Part shown: positions 47,929-62,168 of the stretch, in pieces
Numbering within the stretch: the stretch's first letter is position 1
Layout: every line of letters starts with the position of its first letter
Assembly (NCBI GenBank): GCA_021464245.1
Contig: JADCRB010000051.1
Span: 186,001 to 250,000, forward strand
DNA from: Carallia brachiata
Lineage: Eukaryota; Streptophyta; Magnoliopsida; Malpighiales; Rhizophoraceae
DNA length: 64,000 nucleotides
Direction of reading: 5' to 3'
Notes under the pieces: model-generated
Seen by the model: the letters and a program-made list of their open reading frames with translations, nothing else
Databases searched by the model: none
Told to the model about the DNA's origin: nothing
Position numbers and translations under genes: made by a program

Positions 47929-50900
47929 CAGCTTGATTATTCTAATTACGAAAAAGTTTAAAAGTGTTCCAATTTTTATCCGGAGATATATAAAACGAAC
48001 AATTAACTGTTAATTTTTTATAATTATTATAATAAAAAGAATAATAAAAAATAAAATAATAATTTATGTTTTAATTTTTTTTTACTCTTTTTAGCAATAA
48101 AATTACAAAAAAATGATAATTAATTACCCTTTATATACATATCGCTACAAAATCCGAGGACCAGTTTTTTTTTTGGCTCGCAAACCAAACCCTTCTAATT
48201 GGGATCATTAGTTTGCTTTTAGACAAAGCAGGAATTCAAAGTCCAATTACTTAAGAAGAGGCGAGGATGCCCCAATGTACTGTTAGGCGCATGACGCTCC
48301 TTTCCTGGTCCATCAGTCGCATGTATGCGCAACACCATTTTTTACGGTGCATAATTCGGTTTTGATGGGTAAAAGCCCTGAAGAGAGAGGACCCTGGCTA
48401 TGTGTGTAAAATTATTCTTATTTGCCTCTTTCTCTATTGAATTGGGCAACATTCTTCCGGGAAGAGTTGTTCATTTTTTTGGTTTGGCCGCCTGAGTATA
48501 CAACAATAACAAAGCTTTAATCTTAAATTCAGTTGGGGTCGGTTACTTGACTCTTTTGATCTATTCCCTTCTATCATGCTGCGTGAATGTAATGTACTAT
48601 TTATATACAATACTATCATGAATCTTTTGTTTCTATTGGCATGTTTGAATGTTTCACTCGTCCTTCAGTCATCTACAAAACGCTGTAGTATGGGGTCTTT
48701 CGGCGCATGTGAAACTTGTATATGAAACTGTAGTATTGCCAGCTTCTTCAAGAAAAATAATACGTCTAGGTTCACCTTAGCCTTATCAAGCTATCTAAAA
48801 TTGGCAACTTCCCATATATGAATTTTCCGGTCCTTCGCCGCATGGTTTACAGAAGAGATCTGGTAACTAAGGTCGCCGATTGGACGGATGTTTCCGTACT
48901 CAAACCAATGAGTTCATTCTTGTTTATTTTTAATAGTTAATGTCATTATGTCATGAAAAAAACCAATTAACTATGAAATAAATTTATTAATCATGTAAAT
49001 GTAAGTTAAAATAATATTTGATCAAGTAACCTTTCCCTTTTTAAAAATAAATAAATAAATAAATAAATAACTTAGAACAAACCCAATCAGGTAACCAAGT
49101 TATTGTGCCGGTCGAGTTTGTCTAGGTCTACCGATTTCTTTTGGGTTACTTCTCAGTTTGGTTCCTTAACCAACCGGATCGGACTCACGAACAGAAACCA
49201 ATTCACAAACCTTCCATCCCCTTTGAAAACTATGGTTTGAACTGACCAATGTTTGGAACAGGTAGATACTTTTTAACTACAATATCTCGGAATCATCTTG
49301 AAAACTGAAGATTTAAAAAAAATGATTTAACTAATCTTGACAATGATTTAAAAAAAAAAGTCATCTCACTAGTACTGAAATCGTATCGAAAACTGAAGAT
49401 TTCGAAAGTATTGAGTTTGAATTTTAGTTGAAGTAACTAAAAAAAAGATCTCTCAAAAAGGTTGACTAAAGATTGCATTGCTTTTCCGGTGGGGACTGGG
49501 GAGTCGACATTTAAACATCAGTTCCTTTTCCTGGGTACTTTTGACTACAATACATAGGTGGCATAATGCGTAATGTAATATTAAGGTGCAGTTGTTGGGA
49601 AGGCAGACGATGTGTGTGGATGATTGTCTTCCAGTTTTGGGTACAAATCTAGATCAACAACATTTATTTTTGGTCTTTCATAGATAGTCCAAACAGTTGC
49701 ATTGGGAACCATATGTATCTGCCTTCGCAAACCTTATGATACTTTAGCGTAATCGATATGATAAGCCTGAATTCATATTGGTGTCGGACTTATGTATGTC
49801 TTCATCAAGTATTAATGTAATGGTTTCGACTTTCGATTCAATAAAAAAAAAAAGTGGGCTACACCCAAAAATCCAATTGGGGCCACAGGTTACACATTGG
49901 CCTATGGAGGTCTGATATTGGGACAATTAATTCAAAATTTTGAATCCGCAGCCCAAAACTTTAACCGGGATAAGTAATTACAAAATGTAAAGCAGCTTCT
50001 TTTCTGTCACGTAGACGCTGGAAAACGATGCTCTTAATTGGGAGAGTAATATTTTCTTTTGGGACATATAACCCGTGATTCCAGACAATCTGCTGCAATT
50101 TGATACTCCGAACCCACTTTAAAACGAAATAATGCAATGCAATGCTTAAACGAAAAAGTGAGGAGCAGCATTAGGTGTAATGGTTTGACAAGTGTCTTTC
50201 AACTAACGAAAATAGGTTTCTAGCATCATATTAGTAAATTTTTTTTTTATCTTTTTTCAATAGATAATAATCAAATTATCTGTTTTTGAGAAACCATAAA
50301 AATGAAGATCCATTTGTCTTTTAGAATATCATCTTTAAATAACACAACAAAAAAGACACTCATCCCTAATTTTTGAACTACAAAAAAAAAAATTATGAAT
50401 ATATCGATCATCGAATCTTTAAACTTAAAACAGAGTAACTTTATTTTAGTATCTCATTCAACCACTCTTAAAGAAATAAATTCATTACTTAAATACCAAT
50501 AAAATCGAACGAAACTCCGTTATTAGAGATTCAGAAGTTACTAAGTTTTAAATCTACATTGTATTGTACACATTCTGTCAAAAAAGATAACCTGACATAT
50601 TAACTAAAAAAAATATGATCATAAAAATTCAAACTTACACCTTCAAAACAAAAATACGTAATTTATTTTCAAACTATCACTTAAAGTGATTACACTTTCA
50701 AATAAATTGACCATGATTCAACCTAATAAAGTAATATGTGCCAGAAAAGTACAAGAAATCCACTCGGAATTAGGAGAAGGCCGAATTTGACCATCTGAGC
50801 TTTCTTTCACTTATTACAATTTTGCCACTCAACCGACGTTTACAAAACCCAACAAAAACAAAAAAAGAAATCTGCATGCTAACTATTATTATTATAAAAA

Positions 50901-51946
50901 AGTTCATTAATTTATTTAATACCATTAAATTAAAAAAAATCGTACACTTAATATTTAGATGTTACATAATAAAATTTTCAAAATTATTATTATTATTAAA
51001 AAAATTTTAACTACTGAGAGAATCTCAGTACTAAACCCAAATCTCTTCGAAAATAAAAGAGGCAGAATAGCCCCATTTTCACCCCTCCAATTGATTAAGA
51101 GTAGCTGTCCGAGCCCTTCCAATCAAAAATTATACGGATTGGGAAAATCGATAGGTTAATATATAATATAATTGATTGATTAAATTATATAATTAAATAA
51201 TTATATTTTTTAATAAAAAATAATAAAATATATATTAATTTTATTAATTTTTGTTATAAATAATAATAATTTAATTATAAAATTTAATCAATCAATTATA
51301 ATATATTTATTTTTGTCAAAAATCGTCTGTAAATGTCTTTTCGAATCTCATTATATGAGTAGATTGAGATGTCATACGCACTAAATAGATGCAGATTTTA
51401 TGTAATTATAAGTATATTTTATGTAACTGTAATTAAAAATTATATAATCAAAAAATAGTATTATTTTTTATCTTATTTTTTATTATTTTAATTATATAAA
51501 ATATAATTATAATTACACAAAAATTACATTTACTCACAAACGTATGACACTCGCATTTACTCACCAACTTTCCCCGTTTCCAATATAAATAAATAAAGAA
51601 TGAAAGGCAGACTGGACCGAAAAAGCAACAAGAAGACTCCAGCTGCCGGTTCCGAAATCCCAATGCGAAGGGGAAAACATTTTTTTAGCCCAGACAAAAG
51701 TGCAAAATTCAAATTTATTCGAACCGTTGTAGATTTTTACAAACAGCTGGAAATCAAAAGGCGGGCCTCTGGAGGCAGCTTCGTTCTTCAATTCTTCTTC
51801 CATCAGAAGTCTTTCGCTTCCTCCTTCCCCATACTTCCCAAATTCCAACGCCATGAACGCCTGATTAACACAGCGGTTTCAACTTCTCAACGCTTCTTCG
51901 CTTCTCAAATCTTGAAAGAAATTGAAAAGCAAAAAAGAAAAAAACA
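47929..51946. other. Spacer up to TERT
   Basis: AT-rich, with (AAAT)n at 49043-49070. 51600-51946 is GC-richer and is the likely TERT promoter and leader. No gene seen. Confidence 0.5.
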
Positions 51947-54900
51947 ATGCGAAAGAAACACAGAGTCCCTGAGGTTCTATGGAGGCTGTTCAGAGACCGA
52001 GCGCGAACCCTAGCCGACACCGTCGCTTCCCTCATTCCCCAGTCACCGCCGTTCCTTCGCTTCACCGGCGGCGGAAACGCCATGTCGTTTATCATTAGAC
52101 CCGACGATCCCGCCGATTACCGGAAACTTCTCAATCGCTGCTTCGTCGTCATCAATTCCGGTGCGCCTCCCCTCTGCGATCCCATCCCGCCAATAATTGG
52201 CCCAAACTCTGGTACAAATAACATAATTTCTTTTCCTTTTTACATAATTGACAAATCGTTCGGTTTGTTTCTAATTTTAATCTTTCTTTTGGTGACAATT
52301 CTTAGATCGTTGAAAGGACTATTGAAATAATAATGAGAGAACAACCGACGCCTTGTAATGTTATATGCAGCGGATATGATAAGGCAAGATTTAATTATTA
52401 TTATTTTTAAATTTTGACTCTGTATTTCTTGTTGTATTGGGTTATTTGTTTTGGATAAAGAATTTTCTCACATTGCTTAGTTATTTTCATACATTTAAGG
52501 TATGGCGGCTTTTTGATGCATTTTAATTCATTCTAATTGAATGACTTCTGGTTCTCAAATATGTGGCAGTGCAATCATTCAAGCCCCATGGTAGAGCTTT
52601 TGGGATGTTCAGCATGGAATCTTCTGTTAAGCAGGGTATGATGCAGGTTCAATCACAGTGGGATATTGTGTTCCGCAGGTATCATTATCTCTCACAAAAA
52701 TCACAGTGTGTATTGATCTTTTGCAGGTGGGAGACGAAATCATGGTGTACCTTCTGATGCATACTTCAATATTTCTGCCACTTGCTCGAAAGAAACACTA
52801 TCAGGCGACTGGTCCTCCGATCAGCAATTTGGTCCCTAAGTTTCCAAAGCATACATCTCAGTCACAATATCAACATCCTTCATGGACACGCTCGGGTACT
52901 AATTTTAAATAGCATCCTTTTCTGACAATTGTAGAGCATTTAGTTATTGCTTTGTATTTGTCTGCCAGTTCTTCGAGAAATGAGCAATGGATTACTAATA
53001 AAGAAATGGACTAGGAAAGCAGGTTTATGTGGGACTGGAATTGTGATTCAGAAAATTTTGTCCCCTTTGTTGGAAATGCCAGTAAGTGCGCTGATGTAGG
53101 CTGCACAATACAGCTATAAATTTGAAGTTCCCATATTTTCAATTATGATTTGAGCTATTTTTTATGACCTACTTTTTCTTCATTATGAGTTTACAATGAC
53201 TGCACTGGAAAAAGGAATTCATCGTCTGATTTTTACAGATTAGACCTTTTAGCAATGTGCAATAGAAGGATTTGGTTATGTACTCATGCATTGTGCAATA
53301 GAAGGACTCCACCACGTTTTATTGGTTAACACAAATTCATGTGGTTTTAAATAGTTTTTATAGGAGGATGTGCCATGTTCTGTTAAGGCTTCTTTTTAGG
53401 TCCTTTGTTATTTGAAGATTTTGTCTCTCTTTTTTTGTGCCCAATTTTGGTGCCTTTAAAGGAATTTGTAATAAAAAGGTGGAAATTATATGGTAAGTTC
53501 GGTCTTTGTAGATCTTAAGATACAATGGTGGGGACTGTGACCCCGCGTGTGTGGCTTCCACATCATTGTATCATGTGTCCTACTCACCGCGTTCATTTAA
53601 TATATGTTCTTAAACTGAGGTTGCCATTCATGAGGTCAATGCCGCATTTATTCCCCATTTAACTTCATTTCTCTGTTATTTGTGGTGAACTTGAACTTTA
53701 ATGTTGTAAATGAAAGTTTTTTTTCTAGTGGGATTTGTTTCTGCTCAGGATTCTTTTGTACGAGTGTCCCAAATCAATGATGATCCATGACTCCTTGTTT
53801 TGTAGTTCTGCTTTCCATTGGCTTTTTGGTGATTAGTGGTTGATTGTATGGTTTTTCTCTTTTCTGATATATGTCCTAGAGATTGATGGGACACTGAAAT
53901 CGATCATCAATTTGAACTTCTATGGTAGGGTCCTGGAAGAGGAATTTCGTGCTTGATAATGCTAATTTGGTGAACAAGAGACAGCGACTTGGTTCTTCCA
54001 CAGTTGATTATTCTTTAGGTTCTGTTTATTGTGCTTTTAGTACGGTAGGGGGAGTACATACCCTTTCAGCAGGAATCCTGAAAATGAATGTGGTCAGATG
54101 GGCTACTTTGTAGTAGATGGACTAGAAACTGGGGCTGGTGTTAATGAAGGGCATTTGAATGAAGAAATCAAAGGCTTAAGCCAACTTCCAATGAAGCCTA
54201 AAAAGCGTTCAAGACCGTTTAAGTGGCAGCGGAGCAAGAAGCACAAACATGTTGATGCTAAAGGAACCAATGATAATGTCTGCTGTGTAATGGACTATGA
54301 TGAAGATAATAACTTCAGCAAATGTTTAAATTATTCTGTGAAAAGGTAATTTCTTTTGGATGAATGTGATATGATGATGTTTGATTACAAACTAAGAATT
54401 TCATGGGTTACAATATTTACTCTGTTATTGTAATGAATTCATTGAGCCATTTTCTCACTTTATGAATTTATTCTGCTCTATTTATTGCCTTTAATGTCTA
54501 CAAGTTCCACAGCAATGCTCTTCTTCCCATGTTTTGCAAGCTCCTCCATTGACTACCAAAAGGGCTTGGATTGATAGGAAGTACATGTTTTACAACTTAG
54601 AGCATTCTTCATCTGTTCTTCCACGGAAACGTATCCTTTCCAAACTTCTTCAGACAATGCAATATTTATTCATGCTTGCTGTTTGTAAAGATACTATCAT
54701 AGTTGACTTTTGAGATCTTTTAGTATGCAGAAATTCATTTATTGTAATTCTCTGGTAGTCAATTGGGATGTTTTAATGGTCAGTAGTGCAAGGGTTATAA
54801 GCCTTGATTGCCTCCACTATGTGCAGGTATCTGATCATTGGGCTACCTGCCCCATGGTTTCTTTGCTTAAGGTATCTATGATTCGATTGCCTTTTTGGTG

Positions 54901-57900
54901 ATAGGTAAAAGTTTGCATGACCTTAATAATATCAGACATACTGAACTGCTTAAAGCCCAATTTTGCGGGCTCAATTCTCTTATTCGGACTATTTTTGGCT
55001 TGTCTGATGTAAATGTAACTGGATCATCAATGCATTGTTCTAAAAGTGAGGCCTTTGTCCACTTGGATCCACATGCCTGTAAGTCAAAGCTTTTATGTAT
55101 TGGTAGGTGTTGATATTCTCAATTTATGATCCTGAGTTTGTGGGTGCTTTTCTGCTAGCATCATGCTGCCTTACCTGCTAACTGGTCTATACTGTTCCTC
55201 ACTTTGTCTTGTGTCTGTCTGTTAAACCAAGTTTCACTACACCTTGTTTGGTATAAAATTCTGTTAATTTTGTGTTCATCAGCCTTTTTTGGTGCTTTTT
55301 TGGTAGTTTAATATGTCTTTGCATACATACAGGGCCTACATTATTCATAAGTTTGTTTTATATGCCAGGTTTCATTATACATGCTTGGCTTTGTTAAGAT
55401 TTCAAATTCTTTTAATGCCCTTCTCTGCCACTATAGAGGCAATTTTTTAGCAGATCTTCGTAAGTTTGTGAAGGTGGGATGTATTTAATAATTTATGGTA
55501 AAATGAAGATTGAGCTATGACCATTTCCAGACAGCAGAGCTTCAACAGCCAGATTTCTGTCTTAGTTTGTTCACAAATTTTAAAGTCTTGATTCCTGGAT
55601 GAGTTGGATTCCAGAGAGAAATACTAGGAAGTTAAAATTGAATCTGTGGATCCTCTGTTAGTAAAAATAGGGTATATTAGGTGTAATCTATGAACCGTTT
55701 TTTGGGATATGTAATAGGCAATATGATTTACCCAATCATTATCCAATGACTATGCTGTAAATATCAAAATGGTTTTTCTCCTTCAGGTATCATTCTCTCA
55801 TTAAGTTGTTTAAGGTTCTTATTCACCGAACTCAACACTGCAACCATTTGAGCTTACTCGATAAGCACTGCATTGTTTCACCAGTGAATCATAGTCCCAT
55901 GCCAAATTCAAGTTCAGTTTTTGAGGTTAGTTTTCCTTGAGTGACTTGCCTGAAATGAAGTGGCATGCAGTTTACTTTAATTTCCTCTTTGGTTCTTTGT
56001 CAAAACTTGAATCTTGATTGGGATGTATCTTTCAGGTGAATGATGTAGCAGGAGAACCAGACAAAGAGTTTCAAGGTGTTAACACTGAACACTCAAACAA
56101 ACTCTTGAAACCACTGATTCAGAGATCGCTGCAACAATGTCATATTGCTCCAAAAGTCAGGTGGTGTCATTTTTGTGGGCTGTCTGCAGAAATTTAGTTC
56201 CTCCAGAGTTGTTGGGAACTCCCTCTAACTGGAGAACTTTGAGGAGAAACATTTTCAAGTTTATTCAACTTAGAAGATTTGAAAAGTTTTCATCAAAACA
56301 ATGCTTGCATAAATTAAAGACTTCACAGTTTCCATTTCTCTCAGATACCTTTTCATGCTGCTTTAGTGCTTGGGAACATAGTAATTTGAATAATACTGCA
56401 TATAATTTGAAACACATACTCCTGGAGAGATGGATAAATTGGTTCTTCGTTTGTCTGATTGTTCCACTTGTCCAAGCCAACTTCTATGTCACTGAAAGTG
56501 AGCAGGGGAAAAATGACATTTATTATTATAGAAATCAATTTGGGACAAGGTGAGAAATATGGTCATTGCTTCCTTGAAGGATCAGAACTATCTGCCCTTG
56601 GATGTCAGTTCTGTTAAGACCATTTTAAGCAATAGATCGTTTGGTTTCTCAAAGCTTAGACTTCTTCCCAAGGAAATGGAGTAAGGATACTGGGAAATTT
56701 TAAAGCATTATCAAGAATGCCTACCCAAGGGTCCTCTTCTGAAGTTCACTCGATTCGATTGCAGAAGAGAGCACCATCTAGCTGTAATACAGCTAAATTT
56801 AGAAATTTAAAGTCTTCGAATAGTGTTTTCCGTGATGCACATTCTGTTCTAAAAGGTATAAAGTTTAAAGAACCAGAGAAGCTAGGGGCCTCAGTGTTTG
56901 ACTACAATGATATCTACAGAAAGCTATGCACATTTATAATTGCTCTGAAGAATGGATTGAGATCTATGCCTGATGTATTCATTGTTGTTTCTGATGTATC
57001 AAAGGCATTTGATTCTATAGATCAAGATAAGCTGCTTAGTGTGATGAAAGATGTTATAGTTGAGGATAGGTATATTTTGAAACAGTACTATCAGCTTCTA
57101 TGCACTAACAAAGCTTTGTGGGTTCGTGAGAATCGTGTTTTGGCAGATCCAAATATTAGAACCGGCATTGCGGTATTCAGTTCTGTTGATTTTGCTTCAT
57201 TGCATACTGTAGTTGTTAATCAGGTATTTCGGATTTTCCTTCTTTGTCTTCATTGTTTCTATGATACTAGGTATTATTCTCTCTTTGATTGTGACCTTGT
57301 CTATGATATCATCTATTTAAGAAAATTGTCAAGTATTCTATCATTGATTCTTGTTGTGTGTTTATAAGTCACTTTAATATTATTTAGAAGTTGGTGACTA
57401 GTGACTTGTCCTTTGTAGAATGTAGGCCAACAAAAAACAATATTATAGTATGATTGGTGGTGCTGACAGACTGATGGAGAAAAATGGTGTAGATGAGGGG
57501 CCCAGATGTAACTGTGTAAGGGTCTGGTTGTTATGGCTGTTGCCCTGCTGCTCATAATATTATTAGGTGTCATGTGGCAGTAGTTTCTAAAAGTCGTGGC
57601 TGATTGTGTTTCTTAAGTTTTTATTTCAACCTGGTAATAAGTTCCATTAGACCTAGGGGAAAACTGCACTACGCTTCCATGTATATATAGAAGCTATTTG
57701 CTAAAAGTCCATGAGCTGCGCCACACAGTGTGTATATATATACATAAAAATATATATTGTTGTAATCACATTCCCTTAAATCTTGTAAAGGTATTGATTA
57801 TAAAAGTTAATGACTGTTCTTGTTGAATTCATTTTCTTTGTTTGTTGCTGACATAGTCTTGCTTATGTAATTAGATATGTTTTCAAATAATGAGTCCAAT

Positions 57901-59568
57901 TATTGAGTCATAGTGCCTGGTAGGTATCATTCAAATGTTACTAAGTTTCTACTGAAATGGGGATTTTCTGATGTCAGAGGGTGATTTTGTTATATTTGCG
58001 ATGTAATGTTGCAGGGCCACAGGAAGTATATGACAAAGAAACAGCTCCTATATAATTTAAACGAGCATGTGAAGCAAATATAGTAATGCTGGATAAAAAA
58101 TTCTATCTGCAAGATTTGGGTATACCTCAAGGAAGTGTTTTGTCTTCTCTGCTCTGCTCATTTACTATGGGCACCTTGAAAAGAGTATTATCTTTTCATT
58201 TCTTGAAAAGGCTTGTGTACCGGCTGTTAAAGATTTATCTGAGAGGCATAAGAATCAGAATGCTTCTGCTGTAGGCACTGGGGATAATGTCTTTTTACCT
58301 CCCTGTTATGTGCTTCTCAGATTAATTGATGACATCCTCTTTATATCAACCTCCAAGAAGCAGGCTGCTAGCTTTTTCCTCAGGTTGCAGAGGGGATTTC
58401 GGGAGTATAACTGTTACATGAATGAGAAGAAATATTGCCTTAATTTTGACATTGGAAGTGTCACAGGTCTTCCATCAAACAGGATTTATATTGGTGAAGA
58501 TGGTGTCCGCTTTCTACAATGGAGTGGTTTGCTTTTAAACTCCTGCACTTTAGAAGTTCAGGCAGATTACACAAGGTTAGTTGGAGTTACTTTATGTAAA
58601 AAGATGTACATGCTTCACATTGGCTGCTTCTTGTGTTCGTACTTTTTATTCCAATAATTGGCCTGTAGCTGTAACCATTCTAAAGGTTTTTTTTGGTTCC
58701 AAATTACTTCCGTCTTTTGTAAAGCAGCCACAACCTAAACTTGTATTACTTTTTCATTGTATCAGCAATACTATATTCAAACCTTGCTACTACTGTGCTC
58801 ATTTTATGACTTGTTGAATGTATCAAACAGGTATCTGACTAAGCATTTAAGTTCAAGTCTTACTATGCTGGCAAGGTAAACCTGCTCATCAGCTAAAGTT
58901 GAAGTTGTTTCACTTCATGAGACCCAAGTGCCATCCCATATTCTTCGATTCTAATATCAACTCGGCACCCGTTGTCAGATTAAATATCTATCAAGCATTT
59001 CTGTTATGTGCAATGAAGTTCCATTGTTATGTATCCGACATGTCATACATATGCAAGCTCTGCCCAGGAGCCTATTTAAAAATGATTGAAAGGTCCTTCA
59101 GGTAAGAATGTCCTTCTGACAATTATATAGGTTAATGTTCGAAATGTCTCCTTGGAGATGACTGATGACTTTCGCATTTCGGTCTCATTGAGTCTGTCAA
59201 CATAGAAGCCAAACTTGAAATTCCGTTTTTTTTGTCCTTTATTTTCCTTAGCTCTTTTTACCAATTTGCACTCTCTTGGTCTGTTTATTGCTAGGTATAT
59301 GTATGTTCTTATAAAGAAAAGGATGCATTCTGCATCTCGTGGTTCTCACTTCCGTCCAGTGCTTCAACTGTCAAGGGACGAAGTTGAATGGCTTGGATAC
59401 AATGCGTATATCCATGTTTTGAAGAGAAAACAATCACGCTATAAAAAGTTGCTATCTTTGTTGACATTGAAGTTGTCGAAGCATAAACTAGGTGGAGAAG
59501 TGTCATCCCAACTAAAACATGCGGTTGACAAGTCACATTCTTCCGTGATATGGAAAATCAAGTATTAG
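51947..59568 (+). CDS. TERT: Telomerase reverse transcriptase, 12 exons, with several single-base frame breaks
   Basis: Catalytic protein of telomerase, which copies the telomerase RNA template onto chromosome ends in the nucleus. Proposed exons: 51947-52211, 52306-52383, 52570-52635, 52727-52895, 53929-54345, 54505-54630, 54936-55106, 55787-55925, 56036-57223, 58015-58575, 58831-59101, 59295-59568. Twelve exons is the plant norm. The N-terminus begins MRKKHRVPEVLWRLFRDRAR. The TERT-specific T motif shows FYVTESEQGKNDIYYYR. RT motif A is VVSDVSKAFDSID, motif B' GIPQGSVLSSLLCS, motif C LRLIDDILFIS, motif D YNCYMNEKKYCLNF and motif E WSGLLLN. The C-terminal extension ends HSSVIWKIKY before TAG. 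Intron 2 appears to use a GC donor (AAG|GCAAGA). About ten one-base discrepancies interrupt the frame, so literal translation fails. The exon 5/6 junction phase is unresolved. Either the sequence has errors or this is a young pseudogene. Confidence 0.9.
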
Positions 59569-60256
59569 AATCTCAAAGGTATGTTAGATACATCTTGATT
59601 GGTCCTTTTTTTTTGGTTTATTTGCATTTTCGGTATCGCTTTCGTTGTGTGACGACTTTAAACTCTTGGAAAATATTACTGGCAATTTGGTCTCCCTTTG
59701 CAATTTTTCTCAAGCATCAGAACCATAGAAGTACAAAAAAATCTACCCTTAGCCTTCACTTTTATATTCCAAATTGACGCCATTCAATTAGATATTTTAA
59801 TCATCTTTGTTTATTTCTTTGGTCTAGTAACTTTCAATTTTTTAGTAATTACAGAATAATAAATGCTCCTCATCTTCTTTTCTTTTTTTCCCCTGATCTT
59901 ATGTACTTTAACTGCTCTGTTTTCTGAGGCTGCTTTGTTTCCTGAGGCTGGCCTGTGTTCCGCCAGCTAGTAGGTTGGAATTTTATTTTGACGTAAGGCC
60001 TACGCATCGATATAATACATTGTTTTGAAACTTCTATTGATGTATATTAAACTTGGAATTAAGCTGACTATGGATGAAGAAATTACAAATTGGTCATATG
60101 CCAAGGAGAGGTGAACCTGTACCAGCCACAAAATTTATATTTGCTTGACTCTTATGTTGTGACAATAGTTTAGAATTTCTATTCTTGCTCTAGACATTTT
60201 ACCTTTTCTTTGGGGATACTATGTATCTTTTTTTTTTCCTCCGTGTTTGTTGATTT

Positions 60257-60376
60257 AAAAAAAAAAAATCTCCATCTCAATTGTCAATTAAAACTATGGG
60301 TTTTCGTTTTTGTTGTGAATTGATAGTGCTTCTTTTCTTTCGTTGACAATTGAGATGGACTTTTTTTTTTTTTTTT
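60257..60376. repeat. Inverted repeat, 31-34-bp arms, 55-bp loop
   Basis: The left arm (A-run, then TCTCCATCTCAATTGTCAA, to 60287) and the right arm (60343 TTGACAATTGAGATGGAC, then a T-run) are near-perfect reverse complements. Located about 700 bp downstream of the TERT stop. Confidence 0.8.
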
Positions 60377-62143
60377 GGCTCGTTATGTTATTTGTGTTTC
60401 CGGCCCTAGGAGATTACTATCTGCATGACTAGATAATAAAGACGTATCCCTGCGCCATGTGCTAAAGATGCTTTGGCCATGCTGACTTTTGGTAATAATC
60501 AACACTCAATTATCAAACGACTCCGGCCACTCTTCCCAGCGTAAAATAATGAGGACTTCAATTTTCAACTTTCATATGTAATTTCTTCCTTTTTTGACAA
60601 GTTGAGCCACCACTCGTAGGAAACGGCGTTCAAATGGATACTACAAGGAGCAAAAGAAATCCTTTTGCCAATCGATATGATCTTTGACCGACTAAAACTC
60701 TTCGATCGAGACGAGTTTATGCTAATTTTTTTTAAATAAAAAATTAAAAAATAAAGATTCATTGTGAGTATGTTTATTATTGAATTTTTATTTGAACATT
60801 TTATTTAACAATTTTCATAAGAATTAACTTACTATTTGAATATCGTTAAATTTGAATGTGATTTTCTTAAGTTGACTGTGTCGATTGTCAGGTCTAAATA
60901 TATAGGTGCATAGTTTACAGTTAATGTAGGATAATTTAAAAGTTAAAACTTTAAACGTTGTTATTAAATTTTAAACTCAGATTATAAATAAAAAAAATGT
61001 GTCAAATTATTATTAAATTATAAGTTAATGATATTTTAAGTTGTGTGATTTGATGCTAAATTTGAAAAAAAAAAAGAAAAAAAGATATTTTTGGTGCTCT
61101 TTGATGCGGGATTCGTTGCTCCATGCCAAAAAAACTGTTTTTTCTTCTTAATTTATGTGGCGGTCTAATCAAGAGATCTTTAGAACTATGCGGTCTAATC
61201 AAGAAATACGTGCTTTCTGAGCTTTATTTATGGCTGTGACTTCATTGAGAAAGAGGTCGCGCACTTAAAATTATTAAAATAATTATGTATATTACAAACT
61301 TATATTATAAGATATTTTGAATATTATTATTATAAAAATATTTAATTAAATTATTTAATATTATTAAATTAAAAAATTATGTGCTTAACAATTAAAATAT
61401 GTTATGAAATATAATTTTCATTATTCAAACTACTACGAGAAATTTTCGTAAAGTCATCTTTCCCTCTTCGATGGAGTAACCGTGACCACCACAGGTCCCA
61501 AGGCTGGAAAATCAACGAGTCATTGCTCTGGGCTTAGAAGGATTCTGATTTTCGTGTGGTCTAATGATAAAAGAATTGGTCATTTGTGATGCTAGAAGTC
61601 AGTGGACCTTTACCTTTTTCTCTCCGTTCTCTCGCCAACCTGTCAAGTGCCACTCCAGAGTCCATGAAATCAATGGGGCGTTTCTATAATGGATTTTTTA
61701 TTAGTTTTTAATTTATAAATAAAGTAATAATAAATTAAAATTTAACGGTATTTAATTTTTTTAAAATTTTAATCATATTACATTACATATTACTTCGTAC
61801 TAACTATTTTCTTTTTTTTATACCATTTTATTATGGATTTTTTTTCCTAAAAAGTTAAACACATGGCACCCAATTTATTATTTTTTTGTTATAAAAGAAA
61901 TTGAAAGGTCGGTATTAAAATCGTTAAAATTAAAAAATAATTTAAATTAATTTTAATAAAATATATAAATAAATTGTGTTAAAAGTACGAGAAGTCACCT
62001 AAATTATTATCTCTCTCACGCCGACAAGCAATATTTTCATAAACCAATAGGTACGAACGAGAGTGTCCTAGTCAATGAAAGGGTTTGGCAACAACTATTG
62101 GTTAGGTCTGCTGATCTAATAGCAGTTAGCTGAGAATAATAAG

Positions 62144-62168
62144 AATAATAATAATAATAATAATAATA
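62144..62168. repeat. (AAT)n microsatellite
   Basis: Perfect trinucleotide run in spacer. A similar (AAAT)n run lies at 49043-49070. Confidence 0.85.

Noticed and set aside
49043..49070. Array-like repeats as a CRISPR candidate
   Set aside because: Simple microsatellite in a plant genome; no repeat-spacer structure anywhere in the window.
52960..53090. Possible extra TERT exon after 52970
   Set aside because: The reading joins exon 4 directly to 53929 in phase; the intervening frame has no TERT similarity.
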